64,000 nucleotides of DNA, taken from Brucellaceae bacterium (lineage in GTDB: Bacteria > Pseudomonadota > Alphaproteobacteria > Rhizobiales > Rhizobiaceae). The notes beneath the pieces are model-generated. The model saw only the letters and a list, made by a program, of their open reading frames with translations. It was not told the origin of the DNA and searched no databases. The stretch lies in assembly GCA_020637775.1 (NCBI GenBank), contig JACKJV010000001.1:124001-188000 (forward strand), in the 5' to 3' direction. The position numbers were made by a program, and so were the translations under genes. Below are positions 29,084-37,012 of this stretch, piece after piece; position 1 is the first letter of the stretch; each line of letters begins with the position of its first letter.

Positions 29084-30044
29084 CGCCGGCAACCCCGGAT
29101 CGTGCGGCAAGTCCGCTGAAGCGCGCCGCCAGCACCTGCGTATCGAGACGCAGCGTCAGGCCGTCATCCCTGCCTGCGACGATATCGATGTTGAAGCCTC
29201 TTTCCTCCATCTGCGCGCGCAGCATCTCCACGAGCGCGTGCGGGGCTTCAAGCCGGCACGGGCTTTCGGGACGCATGGCCAGCGCCTCGGTCGCCGCCTT
29301 GAGGAACCGGTCCGTCATCCTTTCGCGCACTGCCTGTGAAACGACAGGTTCGAGAATGCGGCCCACGGATGCCGACACCTGCTCGGCCAGTTCCACCGAG
29401 ATGCGTTCCAGCCCGGTGGCCAACTGGTCGGCAAGAAGGCGGGCCTGGGCCTGGCGTTCAGCCCTGCTTTCGGCCGTGCCGGCGGCGGCGCTGACGAATC
29501 CGTAGCCGTCGCTTTCCTGGCCGTCGGCCGCCTCGCCATCCGCATCCTGCGGCGCGGCATCCCCATCGCCTGCTTCAACGGCGCCATCCAGCGCTGCCGG
29601 CATTGCGGCATCGGCCGGGAACGGTTCGGCCTCCGGCCCGGTGTCCGCCCGGTCGAGGGCCAAGGGCTCCTCCGCCAGGCTTTCCTCCGCAGTAAAGGCC
29701 GAGAACGCGGCAAAATCGTCGCTGCCACCGGCCATGGCCGGAAAGCCGGCCCCGGCGAAGGCAGCACCTGCGGCGCCATCGTCCTGCGGGCACAATCCAG
29801 GGCCGGGCAGTTCTGAAGGCGGTGCGAAATCGGGAAAATCCGGGGTCCCTACGGCCATGCCGGCGAACGGATCGTCCGGTGCGGCCAAGTCCTGCGTGCC
29901 GTCGTCCGCTGAGGGGAAAAGCGGCTGCCAGTCGCCGTGCTCCTCCTCTTGCGACAAGGGAACGAACGGCGCGGTCTCGGCGGCTTCCGTATCGAAAGCC
30001 ACGAAGTCGTCATGGGCGCGCGACCGGGCGGGCTGGCTCATCAC
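29076..30044 (-). CDS. FliH-like flagellar assembly protein (putative)
   Basis: A 322-residue soluble protein. The first 180 residues are acidic and low in complexity. The last 140 residues have an amphipathic helix (A-D-Q-L-A-T-G-L-E-R-I-S-V-E-L) followed by a small alpha/beta domain with R-I-L-E-P-V-V. This is the plan of FliH, the regulator of the FliI ATPase. The call rests on this architecture and on its place between fliF and motB; sequence identity to known FliH was not measured. No other FliH candidate is in the window. It overlaps fliF by four bases. Confidence 0.5.
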   Translation of the reverse strand: MMSQPARSRAHDDFVAFDTEAAETAPFVPLSQEEEHGDWQPLFPSADDGTQDLAAPDDPFAGMAVGTPDFPDFAPPSELPGPGLCPQDDGAAGAAFAGAGFPAMAGGSDDFAAFSAFTAEESLAEEPLALDRADTGPEAEPFPADAAMPAALDGAVEAGDGDAAPQDADGEAADGQESDGYGFVSAAAGTAESRAERQAQARLLADQLATGLERISVELAEQVSASVGRILEPVVSQAVRERMTDRFLKAATEALAMRPESPCRLEAPHALVEMLRAQMEERGFNIDIVAGRDDGLTLRLDTQVLAARFSGLAARSGVAGDE

Positions 30045-31699
30045 GCGGCCTCATTCAGCCAGCGCCTGAGGACCTGCACAGCGCGCTCCTCGTCGTAGTC
30101 GATCATGATTTCCAGGCGCTCCTTGGCGGACATGCCCTGGTTGCGCAGAACCTGAAGATAATCGCCATTCTCCGATGCGCCGAAATCGGGCAGATCCGCC
30201 TGGAAGCCGCCCGGCGCGGCACCGCTGATGTCGGGCAGGCCGCCGCCGAGTTCGGAGGCGAAGTCGGGCTCGAAGGCGTCGGCTGCGGTGTCCGCCTCGC
30301 CTTGCGGGCCGGCTATGGCGGCGCGGGCAAGCGGGCGCAGCCCGAGGAAGATGACCAGCAGCGCGACACCGAGGAAGGCGGCCGCCTTGATCGCGGTGTT
30401 GATATAGCTCTGCACATCCTCGCCCATGCCGGCCTCGACCGGCGCCATTTCCAGATCTTCGGGCAGGAACTCGATGGCGGTCACGTTGATGCTGTCGCCG
30501 CGCTCTTCCTGCAGGCCGGCGGCGACGAAGATCATGTCGCGGATCTTCTGCAGCCGTTCGTCGACATCCGTGACGCCCTCGGGCAGCGTCTTCGCCAGCA
30601 TTTCGCGGTTGACCACCACGGCCACGGAGAGGCGCTTTACGGAGAAACCGTTGCTGACCACCGCCACCCGCTTGGTGTTGATCTCGTAGTTCGTCGTTTC
30701 CTCGCGCCGTTCGCTGTTTTCCTGCGTCTTCTGGGAGGAATTGCTGTCAGTGCCGCCCTCATCGGTGGGAATGTTCTGCTCGACCGTCGTGTTCTGGATG
30801 GCTTCGGCCTGGGATGAACTGTCCTGCGTGCGCACCACCTGGACCGAGCGCTCGACGCGCGAATCGGGATCGTAGATGGTTTCCTCGACCTGCTTGCGGT
30901 CGGTATCGAGTTCGGCATTGACCGAGACGCGGAAATTCTGGTTGCCGATATAGGGGCGAAGGGCATCGGAAATCTTCTGCGCCAGTTCGTTCTCGACATT
31001 CTTCTCCAGATCGAGCGACACGCTGATCGCATCGCCGAACGTGTCCTCGCCGGCGGCGAGCAGCTTGCCCGAGGCATCCAGAACCGTCACGTCCGACCGC
31101 GACAGGCCGGGCACGGCCGCGGCGACGAGGTGGCGGATACCCATGGCCTTTGAGCTGATATCGGACCCGTTGGTACGGATGAGAACGGATGCGGTGGGCC
31201 TGCGGTCGCGATCCCTGAAACCGCCGTCGTCGGGGATGACGAGATGTACCCGTGCCGCCTTGATGCCGGTCACCGACTGGATGGTCCGCGCGATCTCGCC
31301 TTCCAGCGCCCGCACCCGCGTGACCTCCTGCATGAAGGACGTGAGGCCGAGCGTGCCGAGATTGTCGAAAAGCTCGTAGCCCGCCCCGGCGCTGCCCGGC
31401 AGGCCCTTTTCGGCCAGGATCATCCGCGCGCGGCTGGTCTGGCCCGCCTCCACCAGGAAGGTGCCCCCCTTGGTGTCGATATCGTAGGAAATGCCGGCTT
31501 CCGAAAGGACGATGCCCATCCGGTTCACGTCGTCGCGATCCAGCCCGACATAGAGGGTTTCATAGGTCGGACGGCTCATGAACCAGGAGCCACCGGCGAC
31601 GAGCACGACGATGGTGACCAGGGCCGCGGCCAGGGCCACAAGCCTTGCCGTTCCCAAACCCTTGAGATTGCCGATCAATGTCTGGAGTTGATCTGCCAC
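30041..31699 (-). CDS. fliF: FliF, flagellar MS-ring protein
   Basis: The MS ring in the inner membrane, 552 residues. N-terminal membrane helix (about 18-38), ring-building motifs with the R-x-x-L-E-G-E-I-x-R-T-I region near 135, a periplasmic collar, a second membrane helix (about 430-450) and a cytoplasmic C-terminus (R-W-L-N-E) that binds FliG. Start is GTG at 31699. It is the first gene of the operon fliF - FliH-like - motB - motC - fliK, and the shared promoter-like motif lies 27 bases upstream. Confidence 0.97.
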   Translation of the reverse strand: MADQLQTLIGNLKGLGTARLVALAAALVTIVVLVAGGSWFMSRPTYETLYVGLDRDDVNRMGIVLSEAGISYDIDTKGGTFLVEAGQTSRARMILAEKGLPGSAGAGYELFDNLGTLGLTSFMQEVTRVRALEGEIARTIQSVTGIKAARVHLVIPDDGGFRDRDRRPTASVLIRTNGSDISSKAMGIRHLVAAAVPGLSRSDVTVLDASGKLLAAGEDTFGDAISVSLDLEKNVENELAQKISDALRPYIGNQNFRVSVNAELDTDRKQVEETIYDPDSRVERSVQVVRTQDSSSQAEAIQNTTVEQNIPTDEGGTDSNSSQKTQENSERREETTNYEINTKRVAVVSNGFSVKRLSVAVVVNREMLAKTLPEGVTDVDERLQKIRDMIFVAAGLQEERGDSINVTAIEFLPEDLEMAPVEAGMGEDVQSYINTAIKAAAFLGVALLVIFLGLRPLARAAIAGPQGEADTAADAFEPDFASELGGGLPDISGAAPGGFQADLPDFGASENGDYLQVLRNQGMSAKERLEIMIDYDEERAVQVLRRWLNEAA

Positions 31700-31726
31700 A
31701 CGCCGCTCCGCCTTATTGGCAGATAA

Positions 31727-31747
31727 GCTATCGTGCGAAGCTTGCGC
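31727..31747 (-). promoter_or_regulatory. Shared flagellar promoter-like motif, fliF operon
   Basis: Read leftward: GCGCAAGC-N6-CGATAGC, ending 27 bases before the fliF GTG. It fits the pattern found before eight flagellar units. The right half also resembles the -10 of sigma-28 promoters (CGATA), but no matching -35 is seen at the usual distance. Confidence 0.55.
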
Positions 31748-31785
31748 GGAATTGGCGCGCGGGCACCGGAGATGACACCGGGATG

Positions 31786-31811
31786 CAAAAAGGCCGCCCG
31801 GAGGCGGCCTT
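31786..31811 (-). terminator. Intrinsic terminator of the leftward flagellin gene
   Basis: A perfect 9-bp stem (AAGGCCGCC and complement) with a four-base loop lies 25 bases beyond the flagellin stop. On the leftward strand it is followed by a run of five T residues, a classical rho-independent terminator. Confidence 0.88.
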
Positions 31812-31836
31812 CATGGAGGTCAGTCCTTGCTTGCGC

Positions 31837-32757
31837 TTAGCGGAACAGCGACAGGATCGACGAAGAGGAGGCGTTGGCCATCGAAAGGGCCTGGATGCCG
31901 AGCTGCTGCTGCGTCTGCAGCGCCTGCAGCCGGGTCGATTCCTCGGTCATGTCCGCATCGACCAGTTGTCCGACGCCGCGATCGATGGAGTCCATCAGGT
32001 TCGAGACGAAGTTGGTCTGGATGTTGATGCGGCTCTTGGCAGCACCGAGGTTGGCCGCGGCGGTGGTCATCGAGGACAGGGCCGAATCGACGTTAGAGAT
32101 CATGTCGTCGATGTCGGTATCGTCAATGCCGGCGGCGGTGATATCCAGGTCCGACACCGAAACGGTTGCCGCGCCGGCGCCCGTGGTGGTGAAGGTGGAG
32201 TCCAGGATACCGGACTGGTCGTTGGCATCGAACAGTTCGGTGGTCGTCGTGTCGACGTTGATCAGGCCGACCGAAACGGAGCCGTCCGAAGCACGGTTGA
32301 ACGAGCCGACAATCTCCTTGGTGGCGATGTAGCCGGTGGCGCTGGAGTCGACCGAAAGCCAGTTCTCACCAGAGAACGAGGCCGATTCGGCGATGGATAC
32401 CAGCTGGTTCTGCAGTTCGGTGATTTCCGACTGGATCTTCGACTTGTCGACGCCCGGTTCACGGGACGCAACCAGCTTGGACTTGATTTCGTCGACGACG
32501 TCGATGGCCGAGTTCATGCCGGTATAGGCGGTGTCGACCTTCGCCGAACCCAGGCCGAGCGCGTCCTGGACCGTCGACAGCGCCTTGTTGTCGGAGCGCA
32601 TCGTCGTGGCGATGGACCAGTAGGCGGCGTTGTCGGATGCCTCGGCCACGCGATAGCCGGTCGAGATCCGGTTCTGCGTCGTTTCCATGGCGTGGTTGGT
32701 CATCTGCAACGACTTGAGCGCCGTCATAGCAGCAGAGTTGGTGATAATGCTGGACAT
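31837..32757 (-). CDS. Flagellin 1
   Basis: A filament subunit of 306 residues. The conserved N-terminal D0/D1 region (T-N-S-A-A-M-T-A-L, then T-Q-N-R-I-S-T-G-Y-R-V) and C-terminal region (L-Q-A-L-Q-T-Q-Q-Q-L-G-I-Q-A-L-S, ending S-L-F-R) flank a short variable middle. This is a typical alphaproteobacterial flagellin without a large D2/D3. ATG 32757 has a strong GGAGGG seven bases before it; an ATG five codons upstream lacks this. It is divergent from a second flagellin, with a small gene between them. Its leader can fold into hairpins that may hide the ribosome binding site. Confidence 0.95.
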   Translation of the reverse strand: MSSIITNSAAMTALKSLQMTNHAMETTQNRISTGYRVAEASDNAAYWSIATTMRSDNKALSTVQDALGLGSAKVDTAYTGMNSAIDVVDEIKSKLVASREPGVDKSKIQSEITELQNQLVSIAESASFSGENWLSVDSSATGYIATKEIVGSFNRASDGSVSVGLINVDTTTTELFDANDQSGILDSTFTTTGAGAATVSVSDLDITAAGIDDTDIDDMISNVDSALSSMTTAAANLGAAKSRINIQTNFVSNLMDSIDRGVGQLVDADMTEESTRLQALQTQQQLGIQALSMANASSSSILSLFR

Positions 32758-32762
32758 GAATT

Positions 32763-32827
32763 GTCCCTCCAAACTTCCAGAAAAGGGACATACCGGGCCG
32801 TCCGGTACAGCAGTCTGGCATCATGCC
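32763..32827 (-). promoter_or_regulatory. Structured 5' leader of flagellin 1
   Basis: Read leftward the leader has three parts: the palindrome GGCATGATGCC (32817-32827); a hairpin TACCGG-N5-CCGGTA (32791-32807); and GTCCC...GGGAC (32763-32789), whose right arm overlaps the GGAGGG ribosome binding site. The first part is identical, and the second structurally matched, in the leader of flagellin 2, at the same distance from the start codon. A role in post-transcriptional control is inferred. Confidence 0.6.
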
Positions 32828-32974
32828 ACGCGCCGCGGAGACGGCACCTCTGCTGTTTCATGAGCGGGTATAGGCGGATTTCGTTTCCGATCCCTAAATG
32901 CGGACGCTCAAAAGCAAACTCCGGACGAAACTGGCATGCACAGGGTTACCAAAGCGTTGCCGGACACATCCCTC

Positions 32975-32995
32975 GCACAAGCTTCACAGGTTATC
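32975..32995 (+). promoter_or_regulatory. Shared flagellar promoter-like motif, gene 33027
   Basis: Reads GCACAAGC-N6-GGTTATC, ending 31 bases before the start of the small membrane-protein gene. Same inner spacing as the copies before flhA, flgE and fliF. Confidence 0.5.
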
Positions 32996-33026
32996 CGGAA
33001 CGACCAAAGGAAACGGGTGCGCAATC

Positions 33027-33464
33027 ATGCTCAGACATCTGATCGTGGCCGGTTCCGGCCTCGTTTCCGTCCTGGTCGTCTCGTTCCTGATGGCGAGGAC
33101 ACCGGAGCCCGAACCGGCGGAAGCAAGCGACACGGCGGACCACGTGCTGGCCGTGACGCGGAAGATGAAGCCTGCCGACCTGGTCGTTCCGGTTTTCGCA
33201 GGCGGGTCCGTCACCGGCTATATCGTGGCGAATGTCACCGGGGAACTGACGCCGGAGATCGGCGACGAGGTGGCCGGCTGGTATCTGAGCGATGCGCTGC
33301 TGCAACTGCTGCACGATGAGGCGGACGTGCCGACGGTGGAGGAAAAGGTACCCGAATCACAATGGCTGCGTGCGCGGCTGGAAGAGGCCGCGAACCGGCG
33401 TCATGGTTCGCCGATGATCAAGGACCTCGACGTGACCCGCATCAAGTATCTGAAACGCATATGA
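33027..33464 (+). CDS. Small membrane-anchored protein between the flagellin genes
   Basis: A 145-residue protein with an N-terminal hydrophobic anchor (about 5-22) and a periplasmic domain (V-V-P-V-F-x-G-G-x-V-x-G-Y-I near residue 53). The rest is helical. Its plan (one membrane helix, a V-P-V strand, a G-x-V turn, helices) resembles FliL-type proteins and the product at 36016-36549, suggesting distant relatives. I do not recognise a named family. Its own copy of the shared flagellar promoter motif and its place between two flagellins argue for membership of the flagellar regulon. ATG 33027 marks the hydrophobic start; the frame is open further upstream without support. Confidence 0.6.
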   Translation: MLRHLIVAGSGLVSVLVVSFLMARTPEPEPAEASDTADHVLAVTRKMKPADLVVPVFAGGSVTGYIVANVTGELTPEIGDEVAGWYLSDALLQLLHDEADVPTVEEKVPESQWLRARLEEAANRRHGSPMIKDLDVTRIKYLKRI

Positions 33465-33574
33465 CTTTTTTCGCCCGAGACGCTGTTGAATATTTATTAA
33501 CCATACCGAATATTCTGATAGTGTGTTTGTAGTTGCGTAGCGAGCGAAAGACGGTGGTGGGCTTTGACGGTCCA

Positions 33575-33642
33575 GGCATGATGCCGAATCACCGTAACCT
33601 GACGATCAGGATGTTCCCCTTGTTCCCTACAGGATCGGGACC
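33575..33642 (+). promoter_or_regulatory. Structured 5' leader of flagellin 2
   Basis: Begins with the palindrome GGCATGATGCC (33575-33585), 57 bases before the GTG. A hairpin CCTGA-CGA-TCAGG follows, then TTCCCC and, just before the start, GGGACC. Compared with flagellin 1, the hairpin keeps pairing although a G:C pair has become T:A, a compensatory change. A TTAACC half-site for CtrA lies further upstream near 33499. Confidence 0.6.
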
Positions 33643-34560
33643 GTGACCAGCATCAAGACAAACCCCGCCGCAATGATTGCGCTGCGGACGCTCAACGCGA
33701 CCAATACAGCGCTCCAACAGACACAGAACCGGGTTTCCACCGGCTACCGGGTTTCGGAAGCTTCCGACAACGCAGCCTACTGGTCCATTGCCACGATCAT
33801 GCGATCGGACAGCAAGGCATTGTCGACGGTGCAGGACGCGCTCGGCCTCGGCACCGCGAAGATCGACGTGACCTATATGAGCCTCAACTCCTCCATCGAC
33901 GTGGTCGACAAGATCAAGTCGAAGCTCGTGGCCGCGCGTGAACCCGGCGTCGACAAGGCCAGCATCCAGAGCGAGATCACCGAATTGCAGGCCCAGTTGC
34001 GGGCGATCGCGGATTCGGCCTCGTTTTCCGGTGAGAACTGGCTTTCGGTCGATTCCAGCGCCGGCAACTATGTTCAGGTCAAGGAGGTGGTGTCGTCGTT
34101 CACGCGCGCCGGCGCAGGCGTCACGGTCAACACGATCCAGATCGACACGGCCAACATCGAGCTGTTCGACGATGCCGACCAGAGCGGCCTGATGGATTCG
34201 ACCTTCACGACCACGGGCGCCGGGGCGCTTGTCGTTTCAGTCCATACGCTCGACATCACGGCCGCCGGTCTCGACAATACCGATCTCGACGACATGATCT
34301 CGGCGGTGGATGCGGCCCATGTCGGCCTGACATCGGCTGCCGCCGATCTTGGCGCGACCAAGAGCCGTATCTCGATGCAGACCGACTTCGTCAACACGCT
34401 GCTCGACGCGGTCGAGCGTGGCATCGGCACCCTTGTGGACGCCGACATGACGGAGGAATCGACCCGGCTGCAGGCGCTTCAGACGCAGCAACAGCTTGGC
34501 ATCCAGGCCCTGTCCATCGCCAATTCCTCGGCACAGAACATCCTGCAGCTGTTCCAGTAA
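33643..34560 (+). CDS. Flagellin 2
   Basis: A second filament subunit of 305 residues, close in sequence to flagellin 1 throughout (N-x-A-A-M-x-A-L start, V-S-T-G-Y-R-V-S-E-A-S-D-N-A, C-terminal I-L-Q-L-F-Q). Start is GTG at 33643, preceded by AGGATCGGGA, and is likely less efficient than the ATG of flagellin 1. The two genes face away from each other. Paralogous flagellins are common in rhizobia and may form a mixed filament. The middle region differs most. Confidence 0.95.
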   Translation: MTSIKTNPAAMIALRTLNATNTALQQTQNRVSTGYRVSEASDNAAYWSIATIMRSDSKALSTVQDALGLGTAKIDVTYMSLNSSIDVVDKIKSKLVAAREPGVDKASIQSEITELQAQLRAIADSASFSGENWLSVDSSAGNYVQVKEVVSSFTRAGAGVTVNTIQIDTANIELFDDADQSGLMDSTFTTTGAGALVVSVHTLDITAAGLDNTDLDDMISAVDAAHVGLTSAAADLGATKSRISMQTDFVNTLLDAVERGIGTLVDADMTEESTRLQALQTQQQLGIQALSIANSSAQNILQLFQ

Positions 34561-34571
34561 GGCGATACGGC

Positions 34572-34591
34572 TCCGGCGACCCGTCGCCGGA
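34572..34591 (+). terminator. Stem-loop after flagellin 2
   Basis: A perfect 9-bp inverted repeat (TCCGGCGAC and complement) with a two-base spacer starts 12 bases after the stop. No T-run follows, so it may be a weak terminator or an RNA-stabilising 3' hairpin. Confidence 0.55.
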
Positions 34592-34717
34592 TGGCATGAC
34601 ATCTCCCGCCCGAGCGCGGCGGCCCATGCACGGGCATGAACCGGTGCGCCTTCTCCAGGCTCGTTTGCGCGGCCAATACGCGCTGCGCAACTCAACCGGC
34701 CAGGCGGCCGGCACGCC

Positions 34718-35011
34718 TTAGCGGCGGCTTTCGAACAGTTCGCAGATCTTGTCCCGAATCGCCTGCCAGAGCGCGCCCTCCCGGTCGAACCGGGACAGTT
34801 TTTCCAGCAGGAAATGCAGCATTTCCAGTTCTTCCTTGCGGCTTTCGGGGCGGTGCGCAAGGATTTCCTCGAAAGACATCGAGGCGATCTGGTCGCAATC
34901 CTTCAAAGTGCCGAAGTCATCGTCCTGAATGGCGGTCTCGACAGCCGCCATTGCATCATCGTAGCGACGCGCAAGCATGGCAAAAGACAGACTTTCCCTC
35001 AATTGAAGCAT
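34718..35011 (-). CDS. Small helical flagellar-locus protein, copy A
   Basis: A 97-residue cytosolic, wholly helical protein. Its C-terminal 50 residues align with the product at 41222-41494. The shared pattern is E-I-L-A-x-x-P, then E-x-x-x-x-x-F-L-L-x-x-L-S, then a basic K-x-x-x-L-x-x-x-R tail. Size, helicity and a place next to flagellin would suit an export chaperone of FliT type, but this is inference and no family motif was recognised. The gene has its own AT-rich leader with two hairpins. It is convergent with flagellin 2. Confidence 0.65.
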   Translation of the reverse strand: MLQLRESLSFAMLARRYDDAMAAVETAIQDDDFGTLKDCDQIASMSFEEILAHRPESRKEELEMLHFLLEKLSRFDREGALWQAIRDKICELFESRR

Positions 35012-35012
35012 A

Positions 35013-35063
35013 GTACAACTTCTTCAAATCTTGTACAAAATCAGTATAACTATAGATACTGAT
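35013..35063 (-). promoter_or_regulatory. Two-hairpin AT-rich leader of gene 34718-35011
   Basis: Two perfect inverted repeats precede the start codon. ATCAGTAT-N8-ATACTGAT spans 35040-35063. GTACAA-N12-TTGTAC spans 35013-35036 and ends one base before the ATG, with the purine-rich ribosome binding site (GAAGAAG) in its loop. They could act as RNA hairpins governing translation or as DNA operators. Confidence 0.5.
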
Positions 35064-35068
35064 ATGCA

Positions 35069-35081
35069 AATAAGGACGCTA
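35069..35081 (-). promoter_or_regulatory. 13-bp site shared with the rem upstream region
   Basis: TAGCGTCCTTATT (read leftward) lies 58 bases before the start of gene 34718-35011. The identical 13 bases occur at 48087-48099 before rem, in the same orientation to the gene. Possible operator of a common regulator; unproven. Confidence 0.4.
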
Positions 35082-35148
35082 CCGCATGCCGTGCGAATAT
35101 GCAATGCAGCAGCCGGCAATCGCGAAAATTTGAATTACTTTATATTAC

Positions 35149-35931
35149 TTATATATGTCCGAGCCTGACGGCCTTCGCGACCGCCTGGATGCGGCTGACG
35201 CAGTTCAGCTTCCGGCAGGCTGTCGTGAAATAATGATTCACGGTATGTTCGGAAAGCCCGGTGATGTAAGCCATCTCGGCGCTCGTCTTGCCCTCGCCAG
35301 CCCAGTAGAGGCATTCCTTCTCGCGCGCAGTCAGCACGTCCTCGGTTTCGCGCAAGCCGCTGCGAATGAATTGCGAGGCCGATTCGAAGGTTGCCAGCGC
35401 TTCGATGACCAGGTCCGGACTGATGCGGCGAACCGGCTCTGCGGACAGGAAATGCAGCACGATGACGCCAAGTTCATCGGTCGGGATCGGAATGAGAACG
35501 CCGCCGGCAATGCCGCCATCGGCAAAGGCGCGTTCAAGTATCTTGACCGGCTTCTCTTCCGTTTCCGGTTGCCCGGGCTTGACGGTGGACGGGTCGAGCG
35601 CGACGAGGTTCCAGAGAACCGGAGCGGTATGACCGCGCAACGGCCCCATCAGGTCGCAACCGCTGCGCTGAACGGCACTGTCGAGGATCTCGATGAAATA
35701 GGAGGACATGCTGGTCATCAGCAGGGAATCAGCCAATGTCCCGCCCTGCAGGTGTTTTGGCTTGCCGACATAGATGAGGAAATCCTCGAACCCGTGCCGC
35801 TTGCAAAGCTTGAGAAGGTGGGAGAAAGCATCGTGTGGCGATGACATCAGCCAGGACAAGCTTTCAACAACGAAACGCCGGTGCAATACCTCTTCTCCAG
35901 GACTGCCTCGACCGATCAATTCTCGTTTCAC
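35149..35931 (-). CDS. LuxR-family regulator (VisN/VisR-like)
   Basis: A transcription factor of 260 residues. The N-terminal 170 residues resemble the autoinducer-binding-like fold. The C-terminal LuxR helix-turn-helix (about 195-255) has L-T-A-R-E-K-E-C-L-Y-W, then G-K-T-S-A-E, then S-E-H-T-V-N-H-Y. In Sinorhizobium the paired regulators VisN and VisR of this family switch on motility through Rem; only one such gene is visible here, so I give no symbol. GTG 35931 with AGGG upstream was preferred to a TTG five codons earlier. The shared flagellar promoter motif lies 42 bases before it. Confidence 0.8.
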   Translation of the reverse strand: MKRELIGRGSPGEEVLHRRFVVESLSWLMSSPHDAFSHLLKLCKRHGFEDFLIYVGKPKHLQGGTLADSLLMTSMSSYFIEILDSAVQRSGCDLMGPLRGHTAPVLWNLVALDPSTVKPGQPETEEKPVKILERAFADGGIAGGVLIPIPTDELGVIVLHFLSAEPVRRISPDLVIEALATFESASQFIRSGLRETEDVLTAREKECLYWAGEGKTSAEMAYITGLSEHTVNHYFTTACRKLNCVSRIQAVAKAVRLGHI

Positions 35932-35973
35932 TTGCCCTGCCCTCAATCTTGAATGTTTCTCTTATATTGCGGC

Positions 35974-35994
35974 ATAAACCCAAGAAGCTTGCGA
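35974..35994 (-). promoter_or_regulatory. Shared flagellar promoter-like motif, LuxR gene
   Basis: Read leftward: TCGCAAGC-N6-GGTTTAT, 42 bases before GTG 35931. The TA pair is shifted one base relative to the other copies, so this is the weakest member. Confidence 0.4.
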
Positions 35995-36015
35995 AATATC
36001 AAGTTCAACAGCTCT

Positions 36016-36549
36016 TCAGTGCGTTCCGCCTGCCTTGGCCCCCTTCTCTTTTCCCAATCCTATGTCCAGAGTCTGGTTCTCTTCGATCAGGTTCTTGCGC
36101 AGTTCGGCGGGGGCAAACCGGTCTGCGTGAATCACGATCACATCTTGCAGGTCACTGTCCGGGAGGGCAACAGTCAAGCGTTCACTAAGATTTTTCGCGA
36201 TGACCGCGGGATTAACTGCCCGGTCTATCATCTTTTCGGTGAACTCCTGATCCAGAATCAACTCCTGGTATATTTCCTGGACCAGAACCGGCAAGACCGG
36301 CGATGAAGCGAGGGGCTTGTCCGCCCCCGATTTCAGGACGACATTCAGTGTCCGGTATTCAATCACCTTGCCGTCGCGAATCACCGGCGCGACGAGAATG
36401 CCGGAATCCCAATAGTTGGGCTGCGTCCCGGCTGGCGCCACTTCCGGCACCCCGGCCGGCGCCGGACTGTTCCCCGGGAGCGTGGAAAGGAAACCGCCCG
36501 CAACGGCGGCGGCGACAGCAAGAATGCCGAAGACAAGGCCCTTGATCAT
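36016..36549 (-). CDS. Membrane-anchored flagellar-operon protein, FliL-like plan
   Basis: A 177-residue protein with a signal anchor (about 3-24), a proline/alanine-rich linker and a periplasmic domain. The domain starts I-L-V-A-P-V-I-R-D-G-K-V-I-E-Y near residue 50 and contains V-I-V-I-H-A-D-R-F near 140. The N-terminal layout and V-x-P-V-x-x-x-G-x-V motif resemble the smaller product at 33027-33464. Function unknown. It overlaps flgN by four bases and so belongs to the flhA-fliR-flgJ-flgN unit. Confidence 0.6.
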   Translation of the reverse strand: MIKGLVFGILAVAAAVAGGFLSTLPGNSPAPAGVPEVAPAGTQPNYWDSGILVAPVIRDGKVIEYRTLNVVLKSGADKPLASSPVLPVLVQEIYQELILDQEFTEKMIDRAVNPAVIAKNLSERLTVALPDSDLQDVIVIHADRFAPAELRKNLIEENQTLDIGLGKEKGAKAGGTH

Positions 36550-36938
36550 GGCCGGACGGAAAGCGACGCGCTCGAATAGGTTCCGTCGTCCTCGTTGTCA
36601 CGGATTTCGCTGATCACGAGATCGGCCACCGAGCGGACCGCCATCGCCTGCGCCTGGAGGCTCCGCGCATTGGCACGCAGTTTCTCGTTCAACTCGTCCA
36701 GGCGCTCGCGCAAGCCCGCGATGCCCTTCCACCCGGGATTGCCGTTGATGGCGCGCGACAGCTCATAGAGAAGGCGGCTTTTGCGGGTGTTGTAGGCCTG
36801 CAACTCGGAAAGCCGCCTGTTCCGCAAAATCTCCGTTTCACCATCAAGGCAGACAGAAATCGCGTCCAGCACCTGAAGGATGGAACTGTGGTCCTCTTCC
36901 TCCCGCGTGCGCAGCGGTCGTGTCGCTTGAACGGCCAT
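36546..36938 (-). CDS. flgN: FlgN-like export chaperone
   Basis: A 130-residue, fully helical protein of the size and heptad pattern of FlgN, the chaperone of the hook-filament junction proteins FlgK and FlgL. Conserved-looking features are the early E-T-E-I-L-R-N-R-R-L-S-E-L and the following Y-x-x-R-K-S-R-L-L-Y-E-L. A gene of this type follows flgJ in other rhizobial clusters. FlgK and FlgL are encoded at 43312-45817. The assignment is by architecture and position. Confidence 0.65.
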   Translation of the reverse strand: MAVQATRPLRTREEEDHSSILQVLDAISVCLDGETEILRNRRLSELQAYNTRKSRLLYELSRAINGNPGWKGIAGLRERLDELNEKLRANARSLQAQAMAVRSVADLVISEIRDNEDDGTYSSASLSVRP

Positions 36939-37012
36939 GTCTGTTCACTCCGATGTTGCATGCCCGGCGCGAAGGCGGGCGGCGTGGTGGGAAGGGCGAG
37001 GCATCCGGTTCA

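Noticed and set aside
31727..31747. Sigma-28 promoter for fliF based on the CGATAG element
   Set aside because: No TAAA-like -35 lies 15 bases upstream, and the same element in other copies diverges from GCCGATAA. It was described instead as part of the shared bipartite motif.
32898..33026. Longer N-terminus for the small protein between the flagellins
   Set aside because: It would cover the shared promoter motif and would move the hydrophobic anchor to the middle of the protein.
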